Positions 1 to 9,072 of a stretch of 64,000 bases of DNA are shown piece by piece (within the stretch, counting starts at the first letter, position 1; every line of letters begins with the position of its first letter). Origin of the DNA: Halobacillus karajensis (GTDB lineage: Bacteria; Bacillota; Bacilli; Bacillales; Halobacillaceae); contig NZ_FNWW01000006.1 of NCBI RefSeq assembly GCF_900108515.1, forward strand, positions 186,001-250,000, read 5' to 3'. Below the pieces are notes generated by a model. That model ran no database searches, had not been told where the DNA came from, and was given only the letters and a program-made list of their open reading frames with translations. The position numbers and the translations under genes were made by a program.

Positions 1-47
1 CAATAATAAAGAAGGTTTGTAGGTATATACATTCGGAGGTGTTTAAT

Positions 48-974
48 ATGACTCGTTATATTATCCAGCGATTGATTTATATGGTTATAACGATGTTCTT
101 AATTGCTACCCTGACGTTCTTCCTGATGAAGTTTTTACCTGGGACTCCCCTAAGTGCTGCAGATAAATTGTCGGAAGAACAACAAGCGGTAGTATTAGAA
201 AAATATGGGTTGAATGATCCCGTTCCTGTCCAATATTTTAATTATATGACAAACTTGGTTCAAGGGGACTTAGGGATTTCATTTCAGTTTGATAACCGTG
301 AAGTAACAACAATCATAATGGAACGTATCGGTCCATCTATGCAACTCGGTGTTCAAGCGATGTTTATTGGTACAATCATTGGTATTCTGCTTGGTCTAAC
401 CTCAGCTATTTATCATAATGGGATGTTAGATTATAGTTCAACCTTTCTTGCGGTATTAGGTCAGTCTATTCCATCTTTCGTTTTTGCTGGATTGCTCCAG
501 TTTTTTATAGGAGTGAAACTTGGCTGGTTGCCAGTTGCCTTGTGGGAAGGCTGGGAATATTCAATACTACCAACCATTTCGTTGGCCATCTTCCCAATTG
601 CAATTGCCGCCCGTTTTATGAGGACAGAAATGTTGGAAGTTATGGGGTCGGACTATATCGTTACGGCCCGAGCCAAAGGTGTGAACAAGTTCGGTGTTGT
701 ATTTAAGCACGGTTTTAGAAACGCTTTAATTCCATTGATTACAGTGTTAGGACCGCTAGCTGTTGGTTTGATGACAGGTACATTGGTGATTGAGAATATC
801 TTTGCCGTACCTGGAATTGGTGAGCAGTTCGTAAAAGCGATAAACATGAATGACTTCCCAATTATTATGGGTACGACTCTCTTGATCGCTTTCCTATTCA
901 TCTTCATCATCCTGGTCATCGACTTGCTTTATGGAGTCATCGACCCTAGAATTCGACTGGCGGAAGGAGAGTAA
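48..974 (+). CDS. oppB: Oligopeptide ABC transporter permease OppB
   Basis: First of two integral membrane permeases of an oligopeptide importer. About six hydrophobic segments are visible, starting at residues 8-28, and the C-terminal half carries the cytoplasmic EAA-type loop (around ARAKGVNKFGVVFKHGFRNA) that docks onto the ATPases. The ATG at 48 is chosen because GGAGGTG (35-41) lies 6 nt upstream; the in-frame GTG at 39 is inside that ribosome binding site. Length (308 aa) is normal for OppB/DppB. It is followed within a few bases by oppC, then oppD and oppF, so it belongs to one operon; oppA, the peptide-binding protein, is not in the window and is probably upstream. Substrate class is inferred from family and synteny with the B. 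subtilis opp-yjb region. Confidence 0.93.
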   Translation: MTRYIIQRLIYMVITMFLIATLTFFLMKFLPGTPLSAADKLSEEQQAVVLEKYGLNDPVPVQYFNYMTNLVQGDLGISFQFDNREVTTIIMERIGPSMQLGVQAMFIGTIIGILLGLTSAIYHNGMLDYSSTFLAVLGQSIPSFVFAGLLQFFIGVKLGWLPVALWEGWEYSILPTISLAIFPIAIAARFMRTEMLEVMGSDYIVTARAKGVNKFGVVFKHGFRNALIPLITVLGPLAVGLMTGTLVIENIFAVPGIGEQFVKAINMNDFPIIMGTTLLIAFLFIFIILVIDLLYGVIDPRIRLAEGE

Positions 975-980
975 TCATCA

Positions 981-2111
981 ATGGATAACCAAAAACCATC
1001 GAAAGATTTATTTGTTCCTGTAGAAACAAAGGAAACGGAGATAGATAAGATTTCTCGACCGAGTTTATCTTTCTGGCAGGATTCTTTCATTCGTCTCCGT
1101 AAAAATATCGGAGCGATGATTGGACTTGCGGTATTAGTAGTGTTGGCTCTATTGGCCGCGTTTGGTCCCTATATGACGGAATATGGACAGTACGAGCAAG
1201 ATCTTTCGCGCGCTAAAATGCCTCCAAAAGTAGAAGGTTTAGGCTGGCTTGGTATGGATGGTATGCTTTCTGACGTACAATCTGCTGATACAGTAGAACA
1301 AGCAAAAACAAAAGCGATGATGCGTTTTAACAATCAGGAAGAATATATTACAACTGAAGTGTTGAATGACGGTTCGAATGGGGAGGCTGCTGAAGTTAAA
1401 GCTACTTATGACGTCTATGCAGCTAAAAATATGGATGAAAATTTCTGGTTTGGTACAGATGGACTTGGGCGTGACCAGTGGACACGTACATGGATGGGAA
1501 CTCGAGTATCTCTTTACATTGCCTTTTTAGCTGCAGCGATTGATATGTTAATCGGTGTTGCTTATGGAGGTATATCTGCTTATTATGGCGGCCGTGTCGA
1601 TAACTATATGCAGCGTTTTATTGAAATACTTGTTGGTATTCCTAACCTGGTACTCATAATTTTGATGATTCTAATTCTAGAACCAGGAATAATGTCCATT
1701 ACCATCGCTCTTGCGATATCGGGGTGGATATCGATGGCCAGAATTGTCCGAGGCCAGATATTAAAACTGAAAAACCAAGAATTCGTGCTGGCATCAAGAA
1801 CATTGGGTGCGAAAGATAGTCGTATTTTGCAGAAGCATTTGATTCCGAACACATTGGGATTAATCATTATCAATACCATGTTTTCCATTCCTTCTGCGAT
1901 TTTCTTCGAAGCATTTTTAAGCTTTATTGGATTAGGTCTTCCAACTCCAATGGCTTCGCTTGGTACGCTGATTGATGCAGGTTTCGATTCTTTGCAGATT
2001 TATCCGCACATTCTATTATTCCCGGCAATTATAATCTCTCTTATCATGATTGCCTTTAACGTCTTAGCAGATGGTCTTCGTGATGCGTTTGATCCGAAGA
2101 TGCGCGAATAG
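981..2111 (+). CDS. oppC: Oligopeptide ABC transporter permease OppC, long form
   Basis: Second permease of the peptide importer. It has an N-terminal transmembrane segment (about residues 43-63), and the usual five-helix permease core with an EAA loop begins near residue 165 (TRVSLYIAFLAAAIDMLIGV). Between the first and second membrane segments lies an unusually long polar stretch of roughly 85 residues (about 68-155), predicted to be outside the cell, which makes the protein 376 aa against about 300 for classical OppC. Similar long forms exist in other Firmicutes, so it is more likely a subfamily trait than a fusion. ATG start with GGAGAG upstream; 6 bp after oppB. Confidence 0.92.
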   Translation: MDNQKPSKDLFVPVETKETEIDKISRPSLSFWQDSFIRLRKNIGAMIGLAVLVVLALLAAFGPYMTEYGQYEQDLSRAKMPPKVEGLGWLGMDGMLSDVQSADTVEQAKTKAMMRFNNQEEYITTEVLNDGSNGEAAEVKATYDVYAAKNMDENFWFGTDGLGRDQWTRTWMGTRVSLYIAFLAAAIDMLIGVAYGGISAYYGGRVDNYMQRFIEILVGIPNLVLIILMILILEPGIMSITIALAISGWISMARIVRGQILKLKNQEFVLASRTLGAKDSRILQKHLIPNTLGLIIINTMFSIPSAIFFEAFLSFIGLGLPTPMASLGTLIDAGFDSLQIYPHILLFPAIIISLIMIAFNVLADGLRDAFDPKMRE

Positions 2112-2127
2112 GAGGTAGGTGTACAAA

Positions 2128-3186
2128 ATGGAAAAACTACTAGATGTAAAAAACTTGCACGTCTCCTTTGACACCTACGGCGGTGAAGTCAAAGCAGTTC
2201 GTGGCGTTAATTTTGATGTAAAAAAAGGTGAAACGTTAGCCATTGTAGGAGAATCTGGTTCAGGTAAATCCGTTACAACTAAGGCTCTGATGCAGTTGAT
2301 TCCTAAACCGCCTGGTCGTATCAAAGAAGGAGAAATCCTTTTTGAAGGACGAGACCTTGCACAAATGAATGAAAAACAGATGCAGAGAATTCGCGGAAAA
2401 GAAATCTCTATGATCTTCCAGGATCCAATGACTTCTTTGAACCCGACTATGAAAGTTGGGAATCAGATTATGGAAGGTCTGATTAAGCATCAGAAAATGA
2501 ATAAGTCTCAAGCTCGAAAACGAGTCGTTGAATTATTAGACCTTGTTGGTATTCCAGATGCAGAAAACCGAATGAAACAATACCCCCACCAATTTTCTGG
2601 TGGCATGAGACAAAGGGTGGTTGTTGCCATTGCATTGGCTTGTAATCCCAAATTGTTGATTGCAGACGAGCCAACCACAGCTCTTGATGTAACGATTCAG
2701 GCACAGATTTTAGAGCTTATGAAAGATATTCAGAAAAAGACAGACTCTGCAACAATCTTCATTACTCACGACCTTGGTGTGGTGGCGAACGTGGCCGATC
2801 GCGTTGCTGTCATGTATGCAGGGAAGATTGTTGAAATTGGAACGGTTGATGATATTTTCTATAATCCGAAACATCCATACACATGGGGGCTTCTTGGTTC
2901 TATGCCGTCACTTGAGAGTTCGGATGAAGAGTTGTTTGCGATCCCCGGGACACCACCTGACCTGTTGCACCCGCCAAAGGGAGATGCGTTTGCGGCTCGA
3001 AACCGGTATGCGATGCAGATTGACTTTGAACAGGAACCACCAATGTTTAAAGTGAGCGACACTCATTATGCATCTACATGGTTGCTGCATGAAAATGCTC
3101 CAGATATTGACCCGCCGGCAGCTGTGAAGAAGCGTATGGAAGGCATGGCGAATTCATCGAGTCATTCGGAAGGTGAGCGTATATGA
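2128..3186 (+). CDS. oppD: Oligopeptide ABC transporter ATP-binding protein OppD
   Basis: One of two ATPases that power the peptide importer. Walker A GESGSGKS is at residues 41-48, the signature FSGGMRQR lies in the middle, and Walker B LLIADEPTTALD follows, with the switch histidine in ITHDLGV. The C-terminal part matches the oligo/dipeptide transporter extension (HPYTWGLLGSMP), a region that in relatives can hold an iron-sulfur cluster; the cysteines expected for that are not evident here. Start is taken at ATG 2128, 11 nt after GGAGGT (2111-2116); the upstream in-frame GTG at 2119 is too close to that site. The stop overlaps the oppF start (ATGA), indicating translational coupling. Confidence 0.93.
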   Translation: MEKLLDVKNLHVSFDTYGGEVKAVRGVNFDVKKGETLAIVGESGSGKSVTTKALMQLIPKPPGRIKEGEILFEGRDLAQMNEKQMQRIRGKEISMIFQDPMTSLNPTMKVGNQIMEGLIKHQKMNKSQARKRVVELLDLVGIPDAENRMKQYPHQFSGGMRQRVVVAIALACNPKLLIADEPTTALDVTIQAQILELMKDIQKKTDSATIFITHDLGVVANVADRVAVMYAGKIVEIGTVDDIFYNPKHPYTWGLLGSMPSLESSDEELFAIPGTPPDLLHPPKGDAFAARNRYAMQIDFEQEPPMFKVSDTHYASTWLLHENAPDIDPPAAVKKRMEGMANSSSHSEGERI

Positions 3187-4121
3187 GTCAGGAAAAATTA
3201 GTTGAAATCAAGAACTTAAAACAGCATTTCAAAACAGGTCGTCACAGTGTAGTGAAGGCTGTGGATGGATTGAACTTCGATATTTATAAAGGGGAGACCT
3301 TCGGTTTGGTGGGTGAGTCCGGCTGTGGTAAATCCACGACTGGACGCACCATTATCCGCCTTTATGATGCTACAGATGGAGAAGTTATCTTTAATGGTGA
3401 GGATGTGCACGGTAAGAAATCACGGGAGGACATGAAAAAGTTTAACCGTGAAATGCAGATGATTTTTCAGGATCCCTATGCATCCTTGAACCCTCGGATG
3501 AAGGTGGAAGATATTATAGCGGAGGGGATGGACATTCATAGTCTGGCCCAGGATCCAAAAGCACGTAAAGCAAAAGTGCATGAATTATTGGAAACTGTTG
3601 GCTTGAACAAAGAACACGCCAATCGATACCCTCACGAGTTCAGTGGTGGTCAGCGTCAACGTATTGGTATTGCCCGTGCGCTTGCTGTAGATCCAAGTTT
3701 TATCATAGCCGATGAACCTATTTCTGCTTTGGATGTTTCCATTCAAGCGCAAGTTGTTAACCTTTTGAAGAAACTTCAGGAAGAAAAAGGTTTGACCTAT
3801 TTGTTCATTGCCCACGATTTATCAATGGTCAAGTATATTAGTGATCGTATCGGTGTGATGTATTTTGGTAAAATGGTAGAGCTTGCAGATGCGGATGAGT
3901 TGTATAAACACCCGATTCACCCATACACACAATCCTTATTGTCAGCTATTCCATTACCCGACCCTGATTATGAACGCTCACGTGAACGTTTCACTTATGA
4001 TCCAAACAACCATGATACAAGTGAAGAACCGGAATTTCGTGAAGTGCGTCCTGGACACTTCGTACTTTGTACGAACAAAGAATTTGAACAATACAGACGT
4101 GAACATGGAACAGGAGAATAA
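3183..4121 (+). CDS. oppF: Oligopeptide ABC transporter ATP-binding protein OppF
   Basis: Partner ATPase of OppD. Walker A GESGCGKS is at residues 44-51, the signature is FSGGQRQR and Walker B is FIIADEPISALD, with the H-loop in IAHDLSM. The C-terminal extension with HPYTQSLLSAIP is typical of peptide-importer ATPases. Its ATG overlaps the oppD stop by 4 bp. It is the last gene of the operon: a strong rho-independent terminator starts 10 bp after the stop codon. 312 aa is the usual length. Confidence 0.93.
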   Translation: MSQEKLVEIKNLKQHFKTGRHSVVKAVDGLNFDIYKGETFGLVGESGCGKSTTGRTIIRLYDATDGEVIFNGEDVHGKKSREDMKKFNREMQMIFQDPYASLNPRMKVEDIIAEGMDIHSLAQDPKARKAKVHELLETVGLNKEHANRYPHEFSGGQRQRIGIARALAVDPSFIIADEPISALDVSIQAQVVNLLKKLQEEKGLTYLFIAHDLSMVKYISDRIGVMYFGKMVELADADELYKHPIHPYTQSLLSAIPLPDPDYERSRERFTYDPNNHDTSEEPEFREVRPGHFVLCTNKEFEQYRREHGTGE

Positions 4122-4130
4122 ACAAAAAAG

Positions 4131-4165
4131 GAAGACTCTGATAAAGCAGAGTCTTCTTTTTTTTA
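4131..4165 (+). terminator. Terminator of opp operon
   Basis: A perfect 10-bp stem (GAAGACTCTG paired with CAGAGTCTTC) with a 6-nt loop is followed by eight T residues, just after oppF. Confidence 0.93.
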
Positions 4166-4363
4166 TTAAATAAACGACTTGAGAGAAGTGTGGCAAACGA
4201 TCACTTAATAGGAATGAGGAGAATAGACTTAGGAAGTATTCTTACGCAGGTAAACGAATGGTGGTGAAATAAGGAAAATGTTGAGAAAATTCCCTTGAAG
4301 TACTGTTATAAGAGGCGTGCGTCTTTTATAATAAAATATAGAAGATATTAGGATAGGAGTAGG

Positions 4364-5590
4364 ATGAATATGGGGAAAAGTAAGCTTTGGCGTGTGGTTT
4401 TCACAGGTGTTCTCCTTTTTGGATTGATGCTGCCGTTACATGGTGTGAAAGCAGAGGAGGGGGAAGGTTCGAAAGAAGTCGCGATGCTTACGAAAAAAGA
4501 AACAGGTATAAAGGAGCTCGTAATTCCGAGTCCAGCGGAAAGATTTACATATAACTCTGGCCTTACTTTTGAGTACCCTGATGCTGTTAGGGGGATTTAT
4601 GTAACTGGTCCTTCAGCTGGAGGGGCAAAAATGACTGAGCTTACAAAACTTGTGGAAGAGACAGAACTAAATGCTATGGTCATTGATATTAAAGAAGACC
4701 ATGGAAACATTACATTTAAACCTGAAGAAGGATCACCTTATGCGGATGTTGCAGAAGATTTTATTGATGATCCTCGAGTTATGTTGGAAAAATTGGAGGA
4801 AAAAGGGATATACCCAATTGCCCGTGTCGTGGTCTTTAAGGATAGTTTATTGGCAGAAAAGCGACCGGATTTATCCTTTAAACAAAATGGACAAGTTTGG
4901 AAAAATGGGAAAGGTGAGTCATTTGTTAATCCTTTTATGGAGGAAGTGTGGGAGTATAACGTAGAACTTGCCAAGGTAGCCGCTGAAATGGGGTTTGAAG
5001 AAATTCAATATGACTACGTTCGTTTTCCGGAAGGGTTTGATAGTAGAGATGACATCTTAGAATATGGGCAAGGGAAGTATGCGGATTTGGACATGGATAA
5101 TGTTCAAAAACGTGTAAAAGCGGTAACAGACTTTGTTAAATATGCGCGGGAAGAATTAGCCTATTATGGCGTCGATGTATCTGTTGATATCTTTGGATAT
5201 GCGGCAACCATAACAGAAGCGCCTAACATCGGGCAGAATTTCTCGAAAATCTCTTCAAATGTTGATGTGATTTCCTCGATGATTTATCCAAGCCACTGGG
5301 GACCATATTTCGGGTTAGCAAAGCCGGACACCGAGCCCTATCGTCTAGTTGATGAATATGCGAAAGTAGAAAATGATGTATTAGGTACTCTTGAGGATCA
5401 ACCGACATCTCGGCCTTGGTTACAGGATTTTGAGGCTCCGTGGCTCTATTCTGGCCCTGTGAAACAATACGGTAAAGCTGAAGTAGAAGCTCAAATTCGT
5501 GCCTTACATGAGAATGGAATTCATGAATTTTTACTATGGAATTCCGGAAATAACTATACCAAAAATGTAGATTATACACCATTGGATTAA
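4364..5590 (+). CDS. Secreted putative glycoside hydrolase (DUF4015 family)
   Basis: Looks like the COG1306/DUF4015 putative glycosidase family, a TIM-barrel fold resembling GH13-type enzymes. An N-terminal signal peptide is clear: positively charged start, hydrophobic core at about residues 9-26, and a VKA cleavage site near residue 31. The domain starts at RGIYVTG and contains LNAMVIDIKEDHG, GIYPIARVVVFKD, the acidic motif IQYDYVRFPEG and VSVDIFGY; the acidic residues of the last two could be catalytic, by analogy only. Two in-frame ATGs (4364, 4370) follow AGGAG (4355-4359), so the first two residues are uncertain. Substrate unknown. It stands alone, with a weak terminator after it, and is not part of the opp operon. 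Confidence 0.75.
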   Translation: MNMGKSKLWRVVFTGVLLFGLMLPLHGVKAEEGEGSKEVAMLTKKETGIKELVIPSPAERFTYNSGLTFEYPDAVRGIYVTGPSAGGAKMTELTKLVEETELNAMVIDIKEDHGNITFKPEEGSPYADVAEDFIDDPRVMLEKLEEKGIYPIARVVVFKDSLLAEKRPDLSFKQNGQVWKNGKGESFVNPFMEEVWEYNVELAKVAAEMGFEEIQYDYVRFPEGFDSRDDILEYGQGKYADLDMDNVQKRVKAVTDFVKYAREELAYYGVDVSVDIFGYAATITEAPNIGQNFSKISSNVDVISSMIYPSHWGPYFGLAKPDTEPYRLVDEYAKVENDVLGTLEDQPTSRPWLQDFEAPWLYSGPVKQYGKAEVEAQIRALHENGIHEFLLWNSGNNYTKNVDYTPLD

Positions 5591-5603
5591 AGAATATTTT
5601 ATG

Positions 5604-5632
5604 AAGGGGCTCCATGAAGAGTCCCTTTTGAA
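5604..5632 (+). terminator. Weak terminator after putative glycosidase
   Basis: A 9-bp stem AAGGGGCTC / GAGTCCCTT with one G-T pair and a 6-nt loop, followed by TTTTG. The T tract is short. The next 200 bases hold no gene. Confidence 0.6.
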
Positions 5633-5831
5633 TTTATTATGTAACTATAGCCCTGTTATTTCATTTCCTGGTACGAATGATGAACACACCACGGTTAAGG
5701 TTTTGTTACTTATGAGTTTTTTGCTAATGTTTGATCGGAAAATAAATAGGAGAAGCATATAAAAGAGGATCTTCTCACATTCTATACACAGATGAAGCTG
5801 CTATTAGAACTAGACATGGAAAGAATAAAAT

Positions 5832-5860
5832 TTAACAACTGAATAAATATTCGGTATAAT
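5832..5860 (+). promoter_or_regulatory. Sigma-A-type promoter of yjbC-like gene
   Basis: TTAACA (5832-5837), a 17-nt spacer and TATAAT (5855-5860) lie about 30 bp upstream of the acetyltransferase start. Both hexamers are near consensus and the spacing is ideal. Confidence 0.72.
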
Positions 5861-5891
5861 AGAAACTGACTAATGATAAGGGAGTAGATCA

Positions 5892-6482
5892 ATGAATTGG
5901 TATGAGAAGTTGAACGAGTATTTCCCAGTTGAGGAAATGAAATCAAAAGAACACATGGAAGCATTATTAAAGGAAAAAAGTGATGTGTACTACAAAGATG
6001 AAGGAGAAAACCACGTATTGATGTACGCCGAGTTCGACTCTTTTCTTTTCATCGATTATGTATACGTTTCCACTGCTTCACGTGGTCAAGGGCTTGGTCA
6101 TAAACTCATCGAAAAAATGAAAGCTAAGGGGAAACCGATCATCCTGGAAGTCGAACCAGTAGATTATGATGACTCGGATACCGAAGCAAGACTCCGTTTT
6201 TATCAAAGAGAAGGATTTATGCATGCACAATCTATTGGCTATACACGCCGGTCAGTTGTGACGGATGAACTAAACAAGATGGAAATTCTCTATTGGTCGC
6301 CGGACGATGCTCCTGAAGAACAAATTTATGAACAAATGAAAAAAATGTACACCGAAATCCACACATATAAAGATGAAGAATTTTACGGAAAGTCCTATCA
6401 GCCTGTTGATGAAGTGCTAACTCATGATGAAGATCGCGATAGGGAAGATATTTTAAATGAGCTTGATAAAACAAGAAGTTAA
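5892..6482 (+). CDS. yjbC: GNAT acetyltransferase, YjbC-like
   Basis: Predicted GCN5-related N-acetyltransferase of 196 aa. The acetyl-CoA-binding motif A is visible at about residues 57-80 (YVSTASRGQGLGHKLIEKM), followed by the C-terminal part of the fold (ARLRFYQREGFMHA). The last 60 residues are acidic and lie outside the core. It sits directly upstream of spx as yjbC does in B. subtilis, where yjbC and spx can be co-transcribed; here a hairpin separates them. The acceptor substrate is unknown. ATG start with a GGGAG site upstream and a good promoter at 5832-5860. Confidence 0.82.
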   Translation: MNWYEKLNEYFPVEEMKSKEHMEALLKEKSDVYYKDEGENHVLMYAEFDSFLFIDYVYVSTASRGQGLGHKLIEKMKAKGKPIILEVEPVDYDDSDTEARLRFYQREGFMHAQSIGYTRRSVVTDELNKMEILYWSPDDAPEEQIYEQMKKMYTEIHTYKDEEFYGKSYQPVDEVLTHDEDRDREDILNELDKTRS

Positions 6483-6489
6483 CCGTTGG

Positions 6490-6518
6490 ATACCCACTTA
6501 ATTAGAGTGGGTATTTTC
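6490..6518 (+). terminator. Terminator between yjbC-like gene and spx
   Basis: A 9-bp stem ATACCCACT / AGTGGGTAT with a 7-nt loop and a short T run. It is probably partly leaky. The 250 bases that follow, up to spx, hold no ORF. A TTGACA at 6664-6669 is present but no well-spaced -10 goes with it. Confidence 0.65.
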
Positions 6519-6765
6519 AATAAGAAGACTTTAGTTGAAAATCATGAAACAACGTTGATTTTTTTAAAAATAGGTTTATTATTGTTAACGACGTGGTATT
6601 AGACTATGGAAACGATTTATAATTGCTTTTTGTAACATACGTTCGTGTTTTTGTAGAGAAAACTTGACAGTTGTGTTATAGTAGAATCAAGGTTAAATTA
6701 TATTGATTACAAATAAATAAGCAATTAAGGTTCAACCATAAAATATTGAGGAGTGAAGTTTCTAT

Positions 6766-7161
6766 ATGGTCACACTTTATACCTCACCAAGTTGTACATC
6801 ATGTCGAAAAGCGAAAGCTTGGCTTGAAGAGCACAATATTCCTTATACAGAACGTAATATTTTTTCTGAACCATTAACGTTGGATGAAATTAAAGAGATT
6901 CTCCGCATGACAGAAGATGGAACAGAAGAGATTATTTCAACGCGTTCTAAAGTTTTCCAAAAACTAAAAGTGGATTTTGATCAGCTGCCAATGCAAGATC
7001 TTTTTGACCTGATTCAGGAAAACCCCGGATTATTACGTCGTCCGATCATTTTAGACGATAAACGTTTGCAGGTAGGTTACAATGAAGATGAAATTCGTCG
7101 TTTCTTACCTCGTAGTGTACGAACTTTCCAATTGAAAGAAGCTCAGCGTTTAGTTAATTAA
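6766..7161 (+). CDS. spx: Transcriptional regulator Spx
   Basis: Spx binds the alpha subunit C-terminal domain of RNA polymerase and redirects transcription under thiol (disulfide) stress. The 131-aa protein is the standard length. The redox switch CTSC is at residues 10-13; Gly52, known from B. subtilis to contact alpha, and the RRP motif with Arg92 are both present. The ArsC/thioredoxin-like fold is intact. Its turnover partner SpxH (adaptor for ClpXP) is encoded at 12405-13292 and the ClpC adaptor MecA at 8258-8956, so a large part of the control circuit lies within 7 kb, as in B. subtilis. ATG start; GAGGAG 10 nt upstream. Confidence 0.96.
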   Translation: MVTLYTSPSCTSCRKAKAWLEEHNIPYTERNIFSEPLTLDEIKEILRMTEDGTEEIISTRSKVFQKLKVDFDQLPMQDLFDLIQENPGLLRRPIILDDKRLQVGYNEDEIRRFLPRSVRTFQLKEAQRLVN

Positions 7162-7174
7162 TTTAATAAATGTG

Positions 7175-7212
7175 AAAAGCTGTGATGGTTAAATACCTTC
7201 ACAGCTTTTTTT
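7175..7212 (+). terminator. Terminator of spx
   Basis: Stem AAAAGCTGTGA / TCACAGCTTTT with a 12-13 nt loop, running into seven T residues. Confidence 0.88.
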
Positions 7213-7296
7213 GTATTTATATTCCTATTTCATGTTTTTGGAGGGAGAACAAACGGGAAGTGATCAGTAATTCTTACGAGATAAAGGGATTTTTGG

Positions 7297-7962
7297 TTAC
7301 ACCGCCGTGCCTTTTTTCTTATTAGAGAAATAACCTAAAGTAATCACTGTAATAACCATGACTACCGCAAACCATTGTTGGATAAAGGGATAGTTCTCGA
7401 TGTATTGAAAAATGTAACGGTCTTCCATAACCATTTCGGCTGCCGTGTAGGCGAGGATCCCTGCTCCAAAGTAAATGAGCAGTGGAAACTTGTCCATGAA
7501 CGCAAGAATAATTTTACTTCCCCACACGATGATGGGAACAGAGAATAGAAGACCAATCATCACGAGGATAATGTTATTATGAGAAGCACCTGCAATGGCA
7601 AGCACATTATCAAATCCCATCACGATATCCGCAAAGACAATGGTCTTAATAGCCGCCGCAAGACTATCCCCTGCCGTAATATGATCTGTTTCTTCTGTAT
7701 CAGTCAGCAATTTCATGGCAATATAAAAGAGAAGCAGTCCCCCGATTAATTGGAGGAAGGGGATTTGAAGAAGGTACAGGGCTGCCATGGTTAAAAGAAC
7801 TCTTGCGGCGATGGCTAAGCCTGTCCCGAACATGATGGCTTTGTTTCTTTGTTCAGGGGGCAGATTACGACTGGCAAGAGCAATGACCACAGCGTTATCA
7901 CCGCCAAGAATGATGTCAATACTAATAATAATAAGTAATGGTTCAAGCAAGTCCCAATTCAT
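7297..7962 (-). CDS. yjbE: TerC family integral membrane protein, YjbE-like
   Basis: A 221-aa polytopic membrane protein with seven or so hydrophobic segments and the TerC-family acidic membrane motifs: GGDNA near residue 20 and GFDN near residue 115. Family members YceF (MeeF) and YkoY (MeeY) of B. subtilis export manganese, partly to metallate secreted proteins, so a divalent metal efflux role is likely but not shown for YjbE. It is transcribed against spx and mecA, between which it lies, exactly as in B. subtilis. AGGAGG 8 nt before ATG. I looked for a yybP-ykoY manganese riboswitch upstream and saw none. Confidence 0.88.
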   Translation of the reverse strand: MNWDLLEPLLIIISIDIILGGDNAVVIALASRNLPPEQRNKAIMFGTGLAIAARVLLTMAALYLLQIPFLQLIGGLLLFYIAMKLLTDTEETDHITAGDSLAAAIKTIVFADIVMGFDNVLAIAGASHNNIILVMIGLLFSVPIIVWGSKIILAFMDKFPLLIYFGAGILAYTAAEMVMEDRYIFQYIENYPFIQQWFAVVMVITVITLGYFSNKKKGTAV

Positions 7963-8257
7963 TGAAAAATCCTCCTGCTATGTAGTGACAAACCTTAGGG
8001 AATGAGCTAAAATATAAAGTCAATCACCCTAATGAGGGCCTGTTTCTATGTTTATTCATGACATGAATGGTTATATGCTGAATTCAAGCATTTTGTTTTC
8101 CAAAAAGCCTTTGCTGTCATACAATAGAAGTACATCAACCCTAACATTTGCACATCACGACGGTTGAAGCTTAGGCCTAACGGGTAAGGTTTTATAAGCG
8201 ACACAAGGGTGAGTGTTCCCTTCCCCCTTAAAACATGACAAGAAGGGAGAGAGACGT

Positions 8258-8956
8258 ATGGAAATCGAACGCATTAATGAAAATACCGTTAAATTTTATG
8301 TGACATATCAAGATGTCGAGCAAAGAGGATTCGACAGAGAAGAAATTTGGTATAACCGTGAACGCAGCGAACAACTTTTTTGGGAAATGATGGATGAAGT
8401 AAACGATCAGGAAAACTTCCAAGCTGATGGACCATTATGGATCCAGGTCCAGGCAATGGACAAAGGATTAGAAGTGATTGTTACGAAAGCGCAGGTATCC
8501 CAGGATGGTCAAAAGCTAGAACTACCAAATGAAGACGGTAAGGCAATTGATGTTCCAGTGGATGATAAACTGGAGTCACTGCTTGATGATAAATTCCATG
8601 CTTCAGAAGATTATGATCAGAGGAATGACGATGATGCCGACCAGGAGGATTCAGACGAACCATTAACTTTCACACTCAAATTTAATGAGTTTGAAGATAT
8701 TATCCAACTGAGTCACTATTTGTCCTCTGCTGAGTCCATGGAGCAACGCTTATTCCACTTTGAAGATCGTTACTATTTATATATTCAATTCATAGATGAA
8801 AATATGAGTGATGATGAACAAGAAAATGTGTTAAGCCAACTTATGGAATATGCACAAGAATCATCTCTAACCATCCACCGGCTTGAGGAATATGGGAAAA
8901 CCATTTTCAATGATCGCGCTTTGGAGTTAGTTCAAGAATATTTTCCTGTCGATTAA
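8258..8956 (+). CDS. mecA: Adaptor protein MecA
   Basis: MecA delivers unfolded or specific substrates (for example ComK, Spx-related pathways) to the ClpCP protease. The 232-aa protein has the N-terminal substrate-binding segment (MEIERINENTVKFYV), an acidic linker at about residues 105-150 with many Asp and Glu, and the C-terminal ClpC-binding domain (ending LVQEYFPVD). The ATG at 8258 is chosen because AAGGGAG lies 8 nt upstream; an in-frame ATG at 8213 would add 15 residues absent from the family. It is followed by a terminator and then coiA, another competence gene. Confidence 0.95.
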   Translation: MEIERINENTVKFYVTYQDVEQRGFDREEIWYNRERSEQLFWEMMDEVNDQENFQADGPLWIQVQAMDKGLEVIVTKAQVSQDGQKLELPNEDGKAIDVPVDDKLESLLDDKFHASEDYDQRNDDDADQEDSDEPLTFTLKFNEFEDIIQLSHYLSSAESMEQRLFHFEDRYYLYIQFIDENMSDDEQENVLSQLMEYAQESSLTIHRLEEYGKTIFNDRALELVQEYFPVD

Positions 8957-8961
8957 TTGAC

Positions 8962-8992
8962 GAGCACACAAATGCGTGTGCTTATTTTTTTT
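8962..8992 (+). terminator. Terminator of mecA
   Basis: Stem AGCACAC / GTGTGCT with a short loop followed by TTATTTTTTTT. Confidence 0.88.
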
Positions 8993-9072
8993 GTATTCTT
9001 TTTCAAATATGGTAGTAAGAAGGGATTTTAGGGAATTATGTCGAATAATATATCCTTAAGGAGGTGTTTTAG

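Noticed and set aside
6664-6687. Sigma-A promoter of spx from TTGACA at 6664
   Set aside because: The candidate -10 hexamers TATAGT and TAGAAT lie only 7 and 12 nt away, too close for a promoter.
7963-8200. yybP-ykoY manganese riboswitch before the TerC gene
   Set aside because: No matching paired elements were found on the minus strand upstream of the start codon.
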